DNA of 64,000 bases from Hofstenia miamia. Taxonomy: Eukaryota; Xenacoelomorpha; Acoela. Shown here piece after piece: positions 42,845 to 56,510 of this stretch; positions within the stretch are counted from its first letter, which is position 1; each line of letters opens with the position of its first letter. The translations under genes and the position numbers were made by a program. Where the stretch lies: the NCBI GenBank assembly GCA_004352715.1, contig SCFE01000103.1, forward strand, positions 1,095,238 through 1,159,237, given 5' to 3'. The notes beneath the pieces are model-generated. The model saw nothing but the letters and a program-made list of their open reading frames with translations, ran no database searches and had not been told where the DNA came from.

Positions 42845-43580
42845 CGTCCGCCGCCGGGACATCGTCATGGTCGCCGATTAAGGATACCGCTTCCTTCTCG
42901 GACTCAAATCGAAAGGGCCCTTGTGCCTGAACCGTCCTAGAGAGTAACCTCCTCGCGGTGGTTCCTGGGGAAGCTACCTCCCAAGGCGAAAGCCAAAGGG
43001 TGGTACTGAGCTAATACTTGACGGGCGCGTCGCTTTGCGGAGTCCCGAACCAAGAGTGGACGTTAAACAATAGGGTATAAGAAGGTGCCGCCATGTGTGC
43101 TATGCGCATGTGGGGGCGGTAATGATGATGTGAGACTGTCTGGTAGTTTGTGGAACAGACGGCGACGTCTAGCATTAAATTGCTGCTGGTGCCCAGAGTC
43201 GTAGAGTGCGTCTACGAGGGCAGTAATACAGAGATTTTTCTCTGTCTCTGGCCTCTAGATAGGCCTTGGCCAGCATTTGCTGTGCCTTCCTATGAGGGAG
43301 CCCTGCTCTGTCATGGGTTTTAGTGCGGACAGTAGATGCTCACGAGTTACCCAGTTAGTAGCCTTGGTTGGCGAAAGCTGGAGAGGCGCAACCCTCTCAT
43401 GAAGCTCAGCCTTTGGCTTCACTCCTGCTGATCAGACTCAACACAGATCAGCACTCTGCGTGCCAGGGGTCGCCAGAGGTCAAGCATGATTAAACCGGCC
43501 TTAGTGGTACACTTCTAGGGGTAGTTCCGGATTTTGATCTGTTGACACACACTCTTCAGTCTGTTGACTGGTAGAGTAAC
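42845..43580 (+). repeat. GC-rich structured dispersed repeat, copy 2
   Basis: The best preserved copy, with about 90 bases at its left (GTCCGCCGCCGGGACATCG...) not seen in the others. It shares the ordered blocks listed for 28925-29700. Its hairpin is CCATGTGTGC-TAT-GCGCATGTGG (43091-43113), which differs in sequence from copy 1 but still pairs, using G-U pairs. Frames are short and broken. It ends with 'cacttctaggggtagttccgga' and a 'ttgactggtagagtaactccgac' tail similar to the end of copy 1. Confidence 0.65.
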
Positions 43581-44034
43581 TCCGACCACAGTTTATTAAT
43601 TATTATCCGATGAGCATTGGAAAATAATTGTTTTAGTAAAAAACATTTTAAATTTTTTGTTGTTTTAGTGTTTCTTATGCAAAATTGAAAGTTCTCGTTT
43701 TGGATATTCCCAATATAATTTTGAAGAGTTCAAATTTAGATAGAAAAGACCAGTCAATTGTAATTATTTTGCTTATTCTAGGAGTCATTTTCTGTTAGGA
43801 TATAATTCATTTATTCACACATATTTGCATAAAATATTTTTAACCTATAATTGTGCATTCATATTTTTCAATTATCTGCTTAAATTCAAGATCTCTTATG
43901 TCTAAGGAGCTCCTAAGAATTGTATAAATATAATTGATTTGATTTTATGAGTAGACTGTCATATGAATTTAAAAATAAATACAAATAAATTTACGATTAA
44001 ATGCAAACGTTTGATTTTTTACAGTATATATACA

Positions 44035-44490
44035 TTTGGTGAGCGCATCACTGTCGGATGCTCCCACTTACAGTGGACCTCAGATACAGGGCTTAAGAAG
44101 GCGCAAACATGTTATTTTACACATGTAAGTGCAGTAACAGTCATGAATGTCTATCTGTTTAGTTTGTGGTAGGCAGATGATGACGAGGAGGAAAGGCTGC
44201 TAGCAAAACTGCTACTGGTGCCGGAATTGAGTGCTTTCAAGAGGATAGTATTGTCAGGGATAACCCATTCTTCTGGGTTATCGGATAGGCCAAGGCCACG
44301 ATGTGAGGCAGATTTGCTGTGTCACAGCAGGCATTCATAAAGTTACCAGCCCTTACTAATCTTGATTAGCCAAAGCCGCGAGAGCCTCAACCCTTCAAAG
44401 ATTTCACTCCAATAATGAGAACTCAACACAAATCAGCAAGGGGTGGCCAAAGTAACATATCCACCTTTGTTGTCATACTTCTAGGGATTA
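44035..44490 (+). repeat. GC-rich structured dispersed repeat, copy 3 (partial)
   Basis: A degraded copy starting TTTGGTGAGCGCATCACTGTC and keeping CAGGGCTTAAGAAGGCGC, a hairpin ACATGT...ACATGT (44107-44126), GCTACTGGTGCC, GATAGGCCAAGGCC, 'tcagcaaggggtggcc' and CATACTTCTAGGGATTA. It lies 0.5 kb from copy 2 in the same orientation. Confidence 0.55.
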
Positions 44491-44499
44491 AATATATAT

Positions 44500-47400
44500 A
44501 AAATATATTATATACATAAAATATCTACAAAATTTGCGATACAGTGAGAGGCAATAAATCAAATTATATATACTTAAACACATTGACTAAAGCAAAAACA
44601 AGAGAAGGAAGTGCTTTTGGAAATTCGATTTAGTAATTACAACAGTATTTTCCAGACATAAATTGAATAAGCCGTTGGGAAAATTCAGACATTCTGACCA
44701 AGAAATCGACCCAATTATCAATATTCAACAGGAGGCTGATGGCACACAACACAAAAAATTTTCTTAGTCAAGACCATAGCAAAAGTGGCTTTGCTCAATT
44801 CACAAAATAACAAAAATAAATGCAATTGTTTTAAGAAATGTAATTTTCTTTATAGCAGCAGTTACCAAGATAGATGCTGTTTTTAATATGATTTTAATAA
44901 TATTTGGTAAAGTCAATTTGTCTAACTTATATCATTTAATCGGTGTCAACATTCTATAAATTTCTGTGCGGCGTGATGAATATATAGGTAACAATTCCTT
45001 CCCAGTTCGCCAAAGAAGTTTCATTATGAAATTCGCTCTTACTTAAGCATGAATATGTATGCATATTCGAGCAATATATTAGATAAAAATATTATTTATC
45101 TAACCTAAAAACGTCATCAAAGCTAGTTCACTCTATATAGATAAGTCAGGAATTGGCGCCGTTTCTCTGTTCAAACGAATTGAACATTTCCGCCAGTGCG
45201 TAAAAACTAACTAATGTGCGACAGGAGCTGTCATTAATGATCTACCTGGACGGTATACCTAAAAATAAAACAACTATATTTTTTATATTGTAAAAACTTG
45301 TTTAATGGTTATTAGAATAATTTTTTAGATTATTTCATACAAGTGGTGGCATGCTTTTTCTGATAGTCATTACTTAAAAAATTCCTCCTCAATTTTAATG
45401 TGAGTTCAATATACTTTCTTCACAGGTAAATTATGTTTAGGTATTGCATTAAGTAAATATTTTTAATTACAAAATATTTTACTAATTCATATAATTATTT
45501 AAAATAATTTGTTTATAGTTGGAACATTTACACGGAACATGTTTCCAAATATCAGTTCTGTGTATATTACATACTACTAAAAATTTCCATGTTTTCGCAG
45601 AATGCATAAAATGAAGATACAGGCCACCACCTTTATCAATTTTGTATTAATTTCAAGGAACCTATCAAGATAAATTTCCAGATAGTACTTATTGCAGACG
45701 ACATGAGCAGTGGGCACAGATCCAATAAAAACGGGTCTAAACACGAAAAGATGAAATGAGCTTATAATGATTAATGCTAAGACCCGTCCAAAACCTATCA
45801 GAAAACCACAGTGCAATTGCAAAATTCAGGTTCTAAACAGGTCTGGGTGTAGAATCTCAAAATAAACTATTTACGAGCATGATCATTAGATAGATTCTAT
45901 TATACATACGTATGATGACCCTAGAATTCCTTATTCGTCACAGTCAAGAATCAAGACACATCATCAGCATTCAAAAGTAAAGTATTTCAGAGTTTCTTAA
46001 AAATAGTTTTTATAAACATTAACGTCAAGTCGGCAAACAACGCTTCTTCTTCTTCTTTTCCTCAAATTACTTATAAAATACCGAACGTTTCAATAACATG
46101 AACCCATGCATAACTAATAAAAGCTGAAGTTGATCCATAAATTTGCTAAATGAGTTTGCAAATATATTCAAATTTACATCTGGGAATCAAACCAATTTAT
46201 GTCCTATATTAATTTAATTCTTCCAAGCACTTGTAGTTTCATAAAAGCTATGAAGACAGTGAGTCTGTGGAAGTTCTGAAAATTTAAATAAATAATTGTG
46301 ACACATGTCACTTATATGGATCATGAACGTGAACGTATTTTTAGTACATTGAAGATAACATATAATTTAATTAGCGATTGCAAAAACACTCTGAAATCTT
46401 GCATGTATTTCATATGATAGCAAATTACTTGCTTTTGAACAAAATAGCTAAATTCATAGTGGATTCAAATTTAGTGTAGTGAAATATGTTCTAGAGGAAA
46501 GTGCTTCACTACAATTTTTTTTTCAATATGAAGTTAAAAAATCAGCCAATATGTTACTTAGAAAACGACAACAAGAGTACATTTTGAATCCATCACTTCT
46601 ATCGTTCTTCATTCATTCGAAAAGAAAATTGAAAAAGTGTCTCGGTGAAAAGGGTCAAAAGGCATTCTTCTGAGTCAAGAGCTTGACCATGAGAAATCTT
46701 AAGGTGAACCAATGAAGAGACTTCATCTTCTGTATTCTCAAGCGAAAAGATTCCCGCCACAATGGCAGCAACGAGCACATCAGCTGCATAGATATCCAAT
46801 TCTACGGTTCTCTCTGAAGTCATGATTAAACATTCTGCTATTAAGAAAAGTTGTGCAAACATGGCAGGATAAATCATAGGGCAGTTGTTGTTGAAATGTT
46901 TCTTTTTAAACTTATCATTAGGCTAATAAAATCATGCATGAGTGCGAGTACCGTACGCGCGTTTTCATTGACTGATTGTATTGTTTTTTTTAATGTCTCA
47001 TATTGTAGCTTTTAAGCTTAAAGAACCATCAAGGCATATAACAATGGATCAAAATTTAATTGAGATTTGATCAGACCGGTGATAATCAAAATTGAATTTA
47101 TGCAGTCTGTGCAATGAGCACCCCTAATATAAAAAATTAAAACAAATAAAAGGCAATGTCAAAAGAGATTTTTAATGTTGGATACAACCAGAGAGAAATT
47201 GAATATCCTTAAAATTTTATTAACGAAATTTGCCACTATTTTTTGTACACGAGGAACTTTGTGCAGAACTCTTACAGACAGATTTTTTTGAATTCAAGGA
47301 AAACCCTAAGTAAAATGGCAATCCCAAACCTAACTCCAATCTTATAATATATGTTGCACTCAGGAACTAAAGCGCTACCCTTCATTTCAAGCTGGTCTGG
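44500..47400. other. AT-rich stretch with two unclassified open frames
   Basis: Apart from the frame listed at 46599-46877, only 45577-45822 (minus, 81 codons, two hydrophobic segments, with codon use less AT-biased than its surroundings) might be coding. It has no motif I know and no supporting promoter. Confidence 0.3.
46599..46877 (-). CDS. Unrecognised open frame, possible exon or remnant
   Basis: A 92-codon minus-strand frame that stays open about 16 codons upstream of its first ATG. It reads ECLIMTSERTVELDIYAADV and LVAAIVAGIFSLENTEDEVS, with balanced charged and hydrophobic composition and lower AT bias than flanking DNA, unlike random frames here. I recognise no domain. There is no promoter or clear splice pair that I can point to. 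It may be a transposon remnant, an exon, or chance. Confidence 0.25.
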   Translation of the reverse strand: MIYPAMFAQLFLIAECLIMTSERTVELDIYAADVLVAAIVAGIFSLENTEDEVSSLVHLKISHGQALDSEECLLTLFTETLFQFSFRMNEER

Positions 47401-47416
47401 TAGTGAGTGTTGCAAG

Positions 47417-47563
47417 CAGGGGATCGCGCAGGATTTTCTAAGGGGGACTTCTCAGTAATAGTGTTCAAATTTTCTTAATCTTTTTTCCTTTAACCAATAA
47501 AAATCAATTTTAGAAACCTAACCTTGAGATATTTCATCATGTCCACCCTTGCGTACTCCACTG
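47417..47563. mobile_element. hAT-type MITE, 147 bp, CAGTGGCG family
   Basis: Left end CAGGGGATCGCGCAGGATTTTCT and right end, inverted, CAGTGGAGTACGCAAGG (47563). The flanks GTTGCAAG (47409-47416) and GTTGCAAA (47564-47571) match at 7 of 8 positions. Internal GGGGG and CCACCC blocks echo the copy at 42445-42670. Non-coding. Confidence 0.7.
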
Positions 47564-47574
47564 GTTGCAAATGC

Positions 47575-49799
47575 CCTGAGAGCATTTCCTATTATCATTT
47601 AGGCTTCCGCGCGTGTGAGAATAAATATAATTACTTAAACTCAAAACACCGGTCTTTTGTTAAAAGTTAAAACCCCTTTTTTCAAATTTTTCTCCCAGCC
47701 TATAAGGAAAATCGTGAGACGTGGTTATGTGTATTGCTGAAAATGCTTAAATGCAATTTTAAAATTTCTATAAAAGAGAGTTGTTGAAAAACTAAAATTT
47801 TTCTTTAAAAATTCCGAGATTCCGAAAGATTTAAATACTCTTCATACCGAACTGTCATGTAATTATAATGTTTAGATGCTATAAAGGTAACAAATAACAT
47901 AAACTGTTTCTTCATATGTGCTTTGATACCTCGAACCAATTGATGAAGGCCGTGAGCAAAATCAGAGATCATAAAGTCGAAGTGGGTCTTGGTGTAATGA
48001 ATATTGTTAGGGTTAAGATGGAAGTATTTAAGTTATTTTTCAACAACCTTAGAAAAATTTAAAAAATTCTTGAGGGGCTTAAGATTAATCAAACCATTGG
48101 TATGAACTTGCTAGTTGCACACAATTGTATTGTTTGAACAGAAAATTCACATCATGCTCAAATCTTAAAAAATTAATTACTTGGCTAATTTTGAGTGATG
48201 ATATTTTTCCCCTCATTTTTATGTTTTAAAATTTGTTAATGTGGTCTGAACTTAAGCAAATAATGGTCTATCTACAACTTTGTTTATAGTAAGTTGACCT
48301 AATCCCTAATCCTCTTCAGAGTTTTGAAATACGCTTGTATTAGCGACTGTTAACATTTTTAGTGCTATAAATTGATACAGCATCATATCACGCTGTTAAG
48401 TGTAAAAATATACAGAAAATAGAACTGCGTTCCTTCAATCGCTGAAACACAATCAAATTAAATTGAGTTCTTTACTGAGCTGCTGTTTCTTACGTAGGAG
48501 GTAAATTAAATTAAATTTTAGTGCTGATAATTTAAATATATTTACTGGTGCATGGAGTACATAATTTAAGAGTACAATTAGAAGACCTTTGCCGAATAAT
48601 AGAATTAGGCGTTGCTCAAAACCTAATTGACAAGTAAATGAATGAATAATTAGCACTCTTGCAGCTCATAGTGAAACAGCACTCCCCGCTATAATACAAT
48701 AGAATTTTAAAAAGAGAGCGCTCTCGGTGTAATTAAGCATCTTAAATAGTATCATTTGGAAGCTATAGATTTGAAATGGTCAAAATGGACATTCAAACCG
48801 CATATAATTTATAACTTTGGTTTGGGCTAAGATTTTAGAAAAAGCCCTATCCAAATTACCCGATTTATTTATATATGTTATATTAAGATTGAAGATTAGG
48901 AATTTCGTGACATCCATACATTTCATTGAATTTCTAAAGTTTTTCCACTTACCTGACTTCAAAAAACTCTAAAAGGTCTAAATATTTAATGTATTTACTA
49001 GAAATATCATAAGCCCTGTCCTAATCTAAGCCCAACACAAACTCCTAAAATTTAACTTCGTTTAGTAAGTAAGGCATTTCGTATTTAGAAAACTTAATAA
49101 ATTGAGACTTTTTTGTGTAAATGACTTAATCGTTACTAACAACCCTCTTCTCGAAATTGAATAAAATATAAAATTAATCAAAGCCTGCAATATATGCAAG
49201 CTAGAATTCCGCTACTCATCAAACAATAAAAGATGTGTATCATACGTAAAACAAAGAACAGCATGGCATGCATCAAGATGAATTTAAATTATATTTTGCA
49301 ATATTTTGCAGTCTTTTTTCTTTATGCATTGAAGAATATCAATAACGTTACCAAATATAAGTTGAAGAAAATCCACCAAGATTTTTTGGATTTTTATAGA
49401 TAATATAGAAATATGCAATTCAAGAACAATTAAACAAATTTTTTTAAGATAATCCATTCAGTTGCATTAAAGTCTATTCAAAAGTTTTTTATTATAGGTT
49501 GCGATTTACATCCATTTCTTTTAGAATAAGGAGTATTAGATTAGAGCATAAGAAAAATAAGCGCGGAATCCTAAAGTAGGGGGCGTTCCCCGTAATGGTG
49601 GAATCGTATTTCAAAGACTTGCATTGATATTAAAGTAATTGGATAGTGCATATCGGTTTTTGATATACGGTAATATAATTAGTGCTATAAGACGATTTGG
49701 AATACAATGCAGCTAATCGCGATATTCTTTGATCAGAAGTGTATGACTAATTCCCAAAATATGTCTGTCGGTCTTAGAATTATAGAAGTGCAGCTGTTA

Positions 49800-49844
<45 letters not shown>

Positions 49845-50250
49845 TAGGTTTAAACCGGTCGGGTCAACCGGCGTGACCGGTACTGATCAAACCGGCACAG
49901 GTCGGGTCAGTATTTTATGACCGGCCAGTTTGAACCTGTCTAATACCGGTCAAATATAGAGTGAGTGAATGACAAAACTCATAAGTGACTTAATTTTTGA
50001 TGAAATTTGCAGTTTTTAAATTTAATCGCTAAAATTTCAAAATTGTATGCAAATAGATAAAAATTGGGATTTAGTGAGGATATTTTATCAGTAATTGACA
50101 TAGTTGCATCAATTCTAAAGCTGATGATTGGTTTGTATCTGTAGTATTTTTTCATATAATTTAGTAAAATGGTGAGCTATTGAGATTTGCCTATAATTTT
50201 TCGCAATAAGGGGATCTTATTTTTATATAAAGATGTTATATATCTGATTT
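47575..50250. other. AT-rich stretch with a CCGGTC-rich patch
   Basis: No gene recognised. A (TA)n at 49800-49842 is followed by 49852-49960, where CCGGTC/GACCGG recurs at least eight times in both orientations, resembling subterminal repeats of a MITE. Ends were not found. Confidence 0.45.
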
Positions 50251-50255
50251 TTTCA

Positions 50256-50558
50256 TTATCTCCTGAAATTCGTTTCAACTATGCATTGATTAACTGCAAA
50301 TGATAAGTGGTCGATAAATATATGAAAAAAATTCTTAAATATAAAGAAAGGTAAATGAGTCGAATCTAAAGATATATTAACGTCTAAATTTCGTACAATT
50401 ACTTCTAATTCTTCTAAAGTAGAAAAACTAAATTGCAACTTCGACTTACAATTTGATTGACTAAGTTCTGATAGAGGAATTTTAGGACAATTGAAGTTAT
50501 CTAATTCTTTAAATTTAAACACTTCTAGGTTAATTCTCTTTCCAAAATAACTCGTCAT
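50256..50558 (-). pseudogene. LINE reverse transcriptase finger fragment
   Basis: The 100-codon minus-strand frame contains FSTLEELEVIVRNLDVNISL and DSTHLPFFIFKNFFHIFIDH, then FAVNQCIVETNFR. This follows the 'v...l..Ld..KS.G.D.iP...lk......i..pl...fN.sl..g.fP..wk' segment at the start of CR1/Jockey-type reverse transcriptases. It differs from the two LINE pieces at 6.9-12.7 kb, so it is another family or an older copy. Nothing recognisable follows in frame after the stop at 50256. Confidence 0.5.
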
Positions 50559-50661
50559 ATTGGATACCCTGCTGACATTAAAAAATATAATCCTTTAAAC
50601 AACATTTAAAAATCTTCCCTAAGCAAAAATATATTTCTGGTAAATCATTGCTAGAATACAA

Positions 50662-50814
50662 ACTGTATAAGGATGACAATGCGATAACTCGTAATTAAAG
50701 TATTACTATATTAATTTATTCATAGCATGCAAGATTTGATTTTGAAATTTATGTACTTTTGTGTTGTGTCATGCACTGGGAGTCCATAGTTGTGTCAATT
50801 TATTGATGCTATTC

Positions 50815-50832
<18 letters not shown>
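50662..50832. repeat. 171-bp direct duplication, copy 1
   Basis: Identical, as far as read, to 52079-52249 (offset 1417). It ends in a (TA)n tract at 50818-50852, while the second copy ends in TA repeats cut by an N gap. Confidence 0.9.
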
Positions 50833-50854
<22 letters not shown>

Positions 50855-52078
50855 TTTTTTCAGGAATATAATTAACTAGACTTAGGAATTCATTTTGTGT
50901 GATGATATAGCAGCACTCATATAGACTATTGAAAGAATCTGAATTTCCTTATAGAAATCATAATGTAAATATAAACATCAATGCTCTTGGGCATATAGAA
51001 TAGATTACATGACAAAAAAATACTTAAAATAGAATATTTTGAAGAATTAAAATAATTTCTCAAATAGATAATTCAATTGCTTGATATTACTTTGCATATT
51101 TAATGGGGAAATCAAATGAATTAGAAATAATAGAATCTCAATGACTGATACTGTGTTTCAATTCAGAAATGATCCTCATAAATTTACAGCTAAGTGCATA
51201 CTTACTGTACGAAGTTTTACTTAGGTAAGGAAATATTTTATAGCTAATAAAAATAATTCCAAGTTTTTAAAAAGAAACATTTTTAAGCTTAATTTTATAA
51301 TTGAAATGTATAATTATAAAAAATATCAACAGGCTCCAAGCATTCTGAAGTTAGTTTGCACTATCAATAATGTTCAATTATCCTTTATTTTTTATGAATT
51401 AGCTTTGTTTGTATAAACATTGACAAAATTGAAATACATTTCTATAGAGACTTATGAAATGAGTTTTTATTGAAAGAAGATAGCAGTCTCCTATAAGCAG
51501 TCAGCTTAAACCTATCGTCTGACACTACATTCATAAAAATTCGTTTTACAGAATTATCATTGAGATGCTTGAAGTTGGACATCAAATTCATCAAAAACAA
51601 TAGAATGTTGATAGATTTGTGCTAACAATTAACGAATTTAAATAATACCAAATATTGTGAGTCTTTAGACTTTAAGAAAAGAAATCTCTATACTGCTACT
51701 TGAATATCATAATTGACTAAATGTTATTAATTTTTGCTCTCCTAAAATATTAACTAACCCAGTTCATTTCTTCAAAAACTTGTTCAAAACCACTTTAAGG
51801 TCCCACCGTGTCTTGCAAAAGTCTTAATAATGTTTCATTACCATGCAATGACTTTAATTAGTTAGTCTTGAAAAATACTGAATTTGCAACCCTAGTCAAT
51901 CTACTTTCAATGTACGTTTCTAATTTTAAATTTATAAAATAATGAGATTCTATATTAACCAATAAACGATTTTATATTACAACTCTCCGGAAACACAGAA
52001 TTCATTTGAATTATTAAACTGATCATATGTTTAATGTGCGAAAAGTGTTCTTGAAAAATAGTATTACGAGTTTTTTAN

Positions 52079-52249
52079 ACTGTATAAGGATGACAATGCG
52101 ATAACTCGTAATTAAAGTATTACTATATTAATTTATTCATAGCATGCAAGATTTGATTTTGAAATTTATGTACTTTTGTGTTGTGTCATGCACTGGGAGT
52201 CCATAGTTGTGTCAATTTATTGATGCTATTCAGGTATATATATATATAT
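52079..52249. repeat. 171-bp direct duplication, copy 2, at assembly joins
   Basis: Begins one base after an isolated N (52078) and ends at the 485-N gap (52250-52734). The position between two assembly marks suggests a contig end from the same locus as 50662-50832 was placed twice. Confidence 0.9.
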
Positions 52250-52734
52250 NNNNNNNNNNNNNNNNNNNNNNNNNNNNNNNNNNNNNNNNNNNNNNNNNNN
52301 NNNNNNNNNNNNNNNNNNNNNNNNNNNNNNNNNNNNNNNNNNNNNNNNNNNNNNNNNNNNNNNNNNNNNNNNNNNNNNNNNNNNNNNNNNNNNNNNNNNN
52401 NNNNNNNNNNNNNNNNNNNNNNNNNNNNNNNNNNNNNNNNNNNNNNNNNNNNNNNNNNNNNNNNNNNNNNNNNNNNNNNNNNNNNNNNNNNNNNNNNNNN
52501 NNNNNNNNNNNNNNNNNNNNNNNNNNNNNNNNNNNNNNNNNNNNNNNNNNNNNNNNNNNNNNNNNNNNNNNNNNNNNNNNNNNNNNNNNNNNNNNNNNNN
52601 NNNNNNNNNNNNNNNNNNNNNNNNNNNNNNNNNNNNNNNNNNNNNNNNNNNNNNNNNNNNNNNNNNNNNNNNNNNNNNNNNNNNNNNNNNNNNNNNNNNN
52701 NNNNNNNNNNNNNNNNNNNNNNNNNNNNNNNNNN

Positions 52735-52769
52735 GCTCGGCTCGGCTCGGCTCGGCAGAAGCTCGGCTC
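52735..52769. repeat. GCTCG pentamer array at gap edge
   Basis: GCTCGGCTCGGCTCGGCTCGG followed by CAGAAGCTCGGCTCG starts directly after the N gap. It may be the visible edge of a longer GC-rich pentamer array or of a hAT-type MITE subterminal region. Confidence 0.75.
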
Positions 52770-53495
52770 GTTGACAAGTCTGGTATAGACTATTTTAAGG
52801 AAATAGTATCCAATACGACCTATTAATCCAAAGATCATTGTTCAGTGCACTATCCATGATATGTTCAAATCAATGTTGTACATGAATCTAGATAGATAGA
52901 GTAGCTAAAATGAGCTAGAGTGGATAGCAGGGCTACCTCCCTATTGCTCAGAAATTTCTGCCTTCAGTGGATCATTCTTATTATCCCATTTGGTGAAATT
53001 TCATTGTAGTAAAACTATTGTGAACTAAACAGAAACATCTCCTCAAGAATGTCTGAATTTACGTATATGAAGATGTTTAACCCCTCTTCAAATTTATAGA
53101 CGGCCTTATAGAAAAGGGCTTTTGTCGTCTTTGATCAAGTATCACACATCTAAAATGTAGAAGAGAGGAGCTAGATCTATTTTAAATGTCTTATAATTTT
53201 ATGACTTAAAAGTCATGGGTCAAATTCTATTGTAGATTTAATTAGCACGTTGCTGTCATTTGATGCTGCTTCCAAATATATTCTCCATGTGAATTAGACG
53301 AAATGTAATAAACATTTTTATATTTCTGACAAACTACACAATGGCGAGATTGCTATTTTCGACAGGTGGGCCAGATGCGCAATTCATCCTCGATTGTACT
53401 ACATTATTAAATTTTTAATTGTTGAGAAATTTACATAAAGATATCAAAATCCCAGACTATATTTGCATTGTACTTCGAGCAAACAAACATCAAAG

Positions 53496-53651
53496 ATGGA
53501 ATATCTTTATTTGAAAGTAATGCGAGTTATAGCCTTGATCTGCATTGGAATTGTATTCTTTGTATTTTTGATGGCATTGTGGCTAACGTTTTATATTTCT
53601 GATGGTTGCAAGAGATATTTAGACTGCCAATGCACTAAAAAACCATATTGA
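53496..53651 (+). CDS. Possible small single-pass membrane or secreted peptide
   Basis: A 51-codon frame from the second ATG: VMRVIALICIGIVFFVFLMA is a strong hydrophobic segment, followed by a short tail with four cysteines (CKRYLDCQC plus one in the membrane part) and a basic end TKKPY. No homologue is known to me and no conserved promoter is visible. Hydrophobic frames arise by chance in AT-rich DNA, so confidence is low. Confidence 0.2.
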   Translation: MEYLYLKVMRVIALICIGIVFFVFLMALWLTFYISDGCKRYLDCQCTKKPY

Positions 53652-54894
53652 ATGTAGGTTTGAAAACGTAATGAAGTTCGAATGCTATGCACAAGGATAT
53701 TTTTAAAAATCAAGCCAATACCACAAAGAGGCCATAACAACACAACTTTCGAAAAACTATTGGGGGCTATAATAGTGAAATAATTGCCTATTCGGACTTA
53801 AAGCTTAAGCTTAGCATTAATTGGACATTGAAAGAAGGTATATTTAAAATGAAAAAACTATATTCTAATTGATAGGAAATATTTATTGAGCATTACATTA
53901 ATTTTGCAAAAAATATACTACATATAAAGAAAGTCTTACTAATCAAATTAAAAAAGATTAATTAGATTTGTCAATTAAGGAGCTTCTTCATAGCAAATTT
54001 TCAAGCTTTGACAGTTATTATGAGAATATTTAAAAATGTATGCTACAATTTGAAATAAAAGCCATTGCTTTAGCGACAAAATTTAGCAAAATCAATTTTT
54101 AGAAAAAAGCAATAAAAGTACAATAAGTAATGGGCGATTTCATTAATGGGGCATGAATGAACGTCTGCTAAGTTTATCCCACATCATATCTCAGTCTCAG
54201 GTATTCCACATGTTAAAGACTCATCTGGGATCTTATTAGAAAAGCATCATTTACATAAACAATTGTTAAATCAACATTTTCTAAAATATTGGATATTTCT
54301 AATTCAAGTTCATCAACTATTCTTAGCTCTTCACCTAATAAATATTCGTGAGGAAATCACACACGTGCTTTGAAATGACTTCCAAAATCGTTGACATTTG
54401 ATTGTATTAGAATGCATAATTTACTCAAATGAAATGTAAAAATTTCTGCGTTGAGATTGTTGATAACATCAGAAAAACTCTCCAATTGTATCTTTTCAGA
54501 AATCACTATATCAAACGAATCTGTGCCCTAAAACATCTTTGTTTGATAAAAAATATCTAGCTAAATAATCTATTTCAAATCAGCATCGATGCAAGCCAAC
54601 AGCTGCGTCATTTATAACCATATCAAATTTTTGATATTAGTTAAATTCATAAATAAATCTAATTTGCAGATATTTTCCATTGCATTTGATTATCATTATT
54701 AAAATTTAATATAGCGGCCATTCTTTAATGAGTGAGTGAGTGCAGCTTATGTTCTTTATGCTGGAAATTTTAAAAAAATTGTGAAACATTTAGAACTCTG
54801 ATGCACAAAGGTTTTAGATCAGAAAGGGTTTCGTCACAGAACACCTCCAAAATGTGCTGTAGTTTGGAACAAGCTTTANNNNNNNNNNNNNNNN

Positions 54895-56510
54895 TATATA
54901 TACTATTTTTTTTTAAAATGATGCAAAATAGAGACAAAATAGACTGCATTTTAGAATTGTTGTATATAAAAGATTGCATTGTTGCAGGTATTATTAATAT
55001 TATACGACTGTACATTCTTTTATTTTGTTAAATACGTCGTTGATAATATAATTTATGGAATTACATTTTTGAATTTAATACATTGTTTTCACAGCATGAT
55101 AACAGTTAATCCCTGCTATAAAATATTGCAAAACCGAATTTCTTTGCTTTGTTAGAATTTCAATAGAACATTTATTTTAATATAGACATTATTGAATCTA
55201 GATTAATACTATGGCAAGCTATTTATACTCAATAAAGATGTAATTGGCTCCGAAGATTGCGAAATCCAATGAAACAATGGTAATATCAACGTAAATATAT
55301 TGATTTGTTCTTTGTTTGAATAGGACAAACATCGTATGTCCGCCAAATGAATTTCTAATTATGCATATAACCAGATAATATTAATGGGAGTCTGGATAAC
55401 GCTTATTCTGCAACTGAACTTTTTAAATATTATATGAATTTTAAGGCATCTGTTGTTTTACGCATATCTAATTACCCTAAGTAGCTTTTGCAAATTATAT
55501 TGTCTAAAAATTAAGAGTAGCAGTAAGCTTAATATTGTAGACAAAGCTGCACAAAAGAAGTAAATTCAAATTTATTAAATTAGTGATTAACCCAAATTTA
55601 CAACATATTTTGTTACTACTTTATTCCATAAAACAATCCTATTTACATAATCATTGAACCATCATCAAATGCATAAAATACTTCCGAACTTATTTTGTTG
55701 ATTTTTAGATATGATAGAAAAATCCTCATTTATTTTGCTTTTTATTGATTTTCTTAAGGGGCTAAGTAAAAATATCAATCAAAACTGACACCAACTCAAA
55801 TAAGGAATTTATGAGGTCATGGCTGTGCTCTGTTTCATAGATATCAAAGACATTTCAAAACTATTTACCTCAATTAATGCCGATTTTTTACATTTAATGC
55901 ATAACCCATATAAGTGTAGGGTACCTGGGAATCCAGTCTTCAAAACTGAGATCAATAATCTTTTCATAATTTTTTTCATTATAGCATTTTTTTGGTAACA
56001 TAGACTGCAATAAGACAATAGGATTTCAAAAAAGTAGTCTTATTTGCGTGAAAGGTTTAAACTCAATTAAAGTTCATCTAAATACACAAACCTTAATCAA
56101 AACAATTAGAAAATTCCCGTAGTATATTTGTTACGAAATTTAACAAAGAACTATTAACAATATGATTAGAAATGATTTTTTTTAAAAATAAATAATTTTC
56201 CGATATATTTGCCAAACAATTGGTAAACTTTCCACATTTACATTACGCTTAAATGAAAGGCTCACATAAATACCATAAGAAACAAATGGAAAGATCATTT
56301 GCACTTTCTATTGACTATATTTGCATCTCTTATTAAAATATCATATATTTGAGTAATATATACCGAATTTCAACATTTAGTTAATACTATTTGAAAACTA
56401 AAAATATGAATTTGGAAATTATAAATGTATATTTTCCAACAAAAGTTTATACATAAAGCTTGTCTATAAATAATTTTAATTTATAATAATTAAAAATTAA
56501 TTGCACTTTG

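Noticed and set aside
55809-56018. A conserved small gene, because the same frame occurs at 61693-61902
   Set aside because: The identity reflects the near-identical 1618-bp duplication and not selective conservation of the protein.
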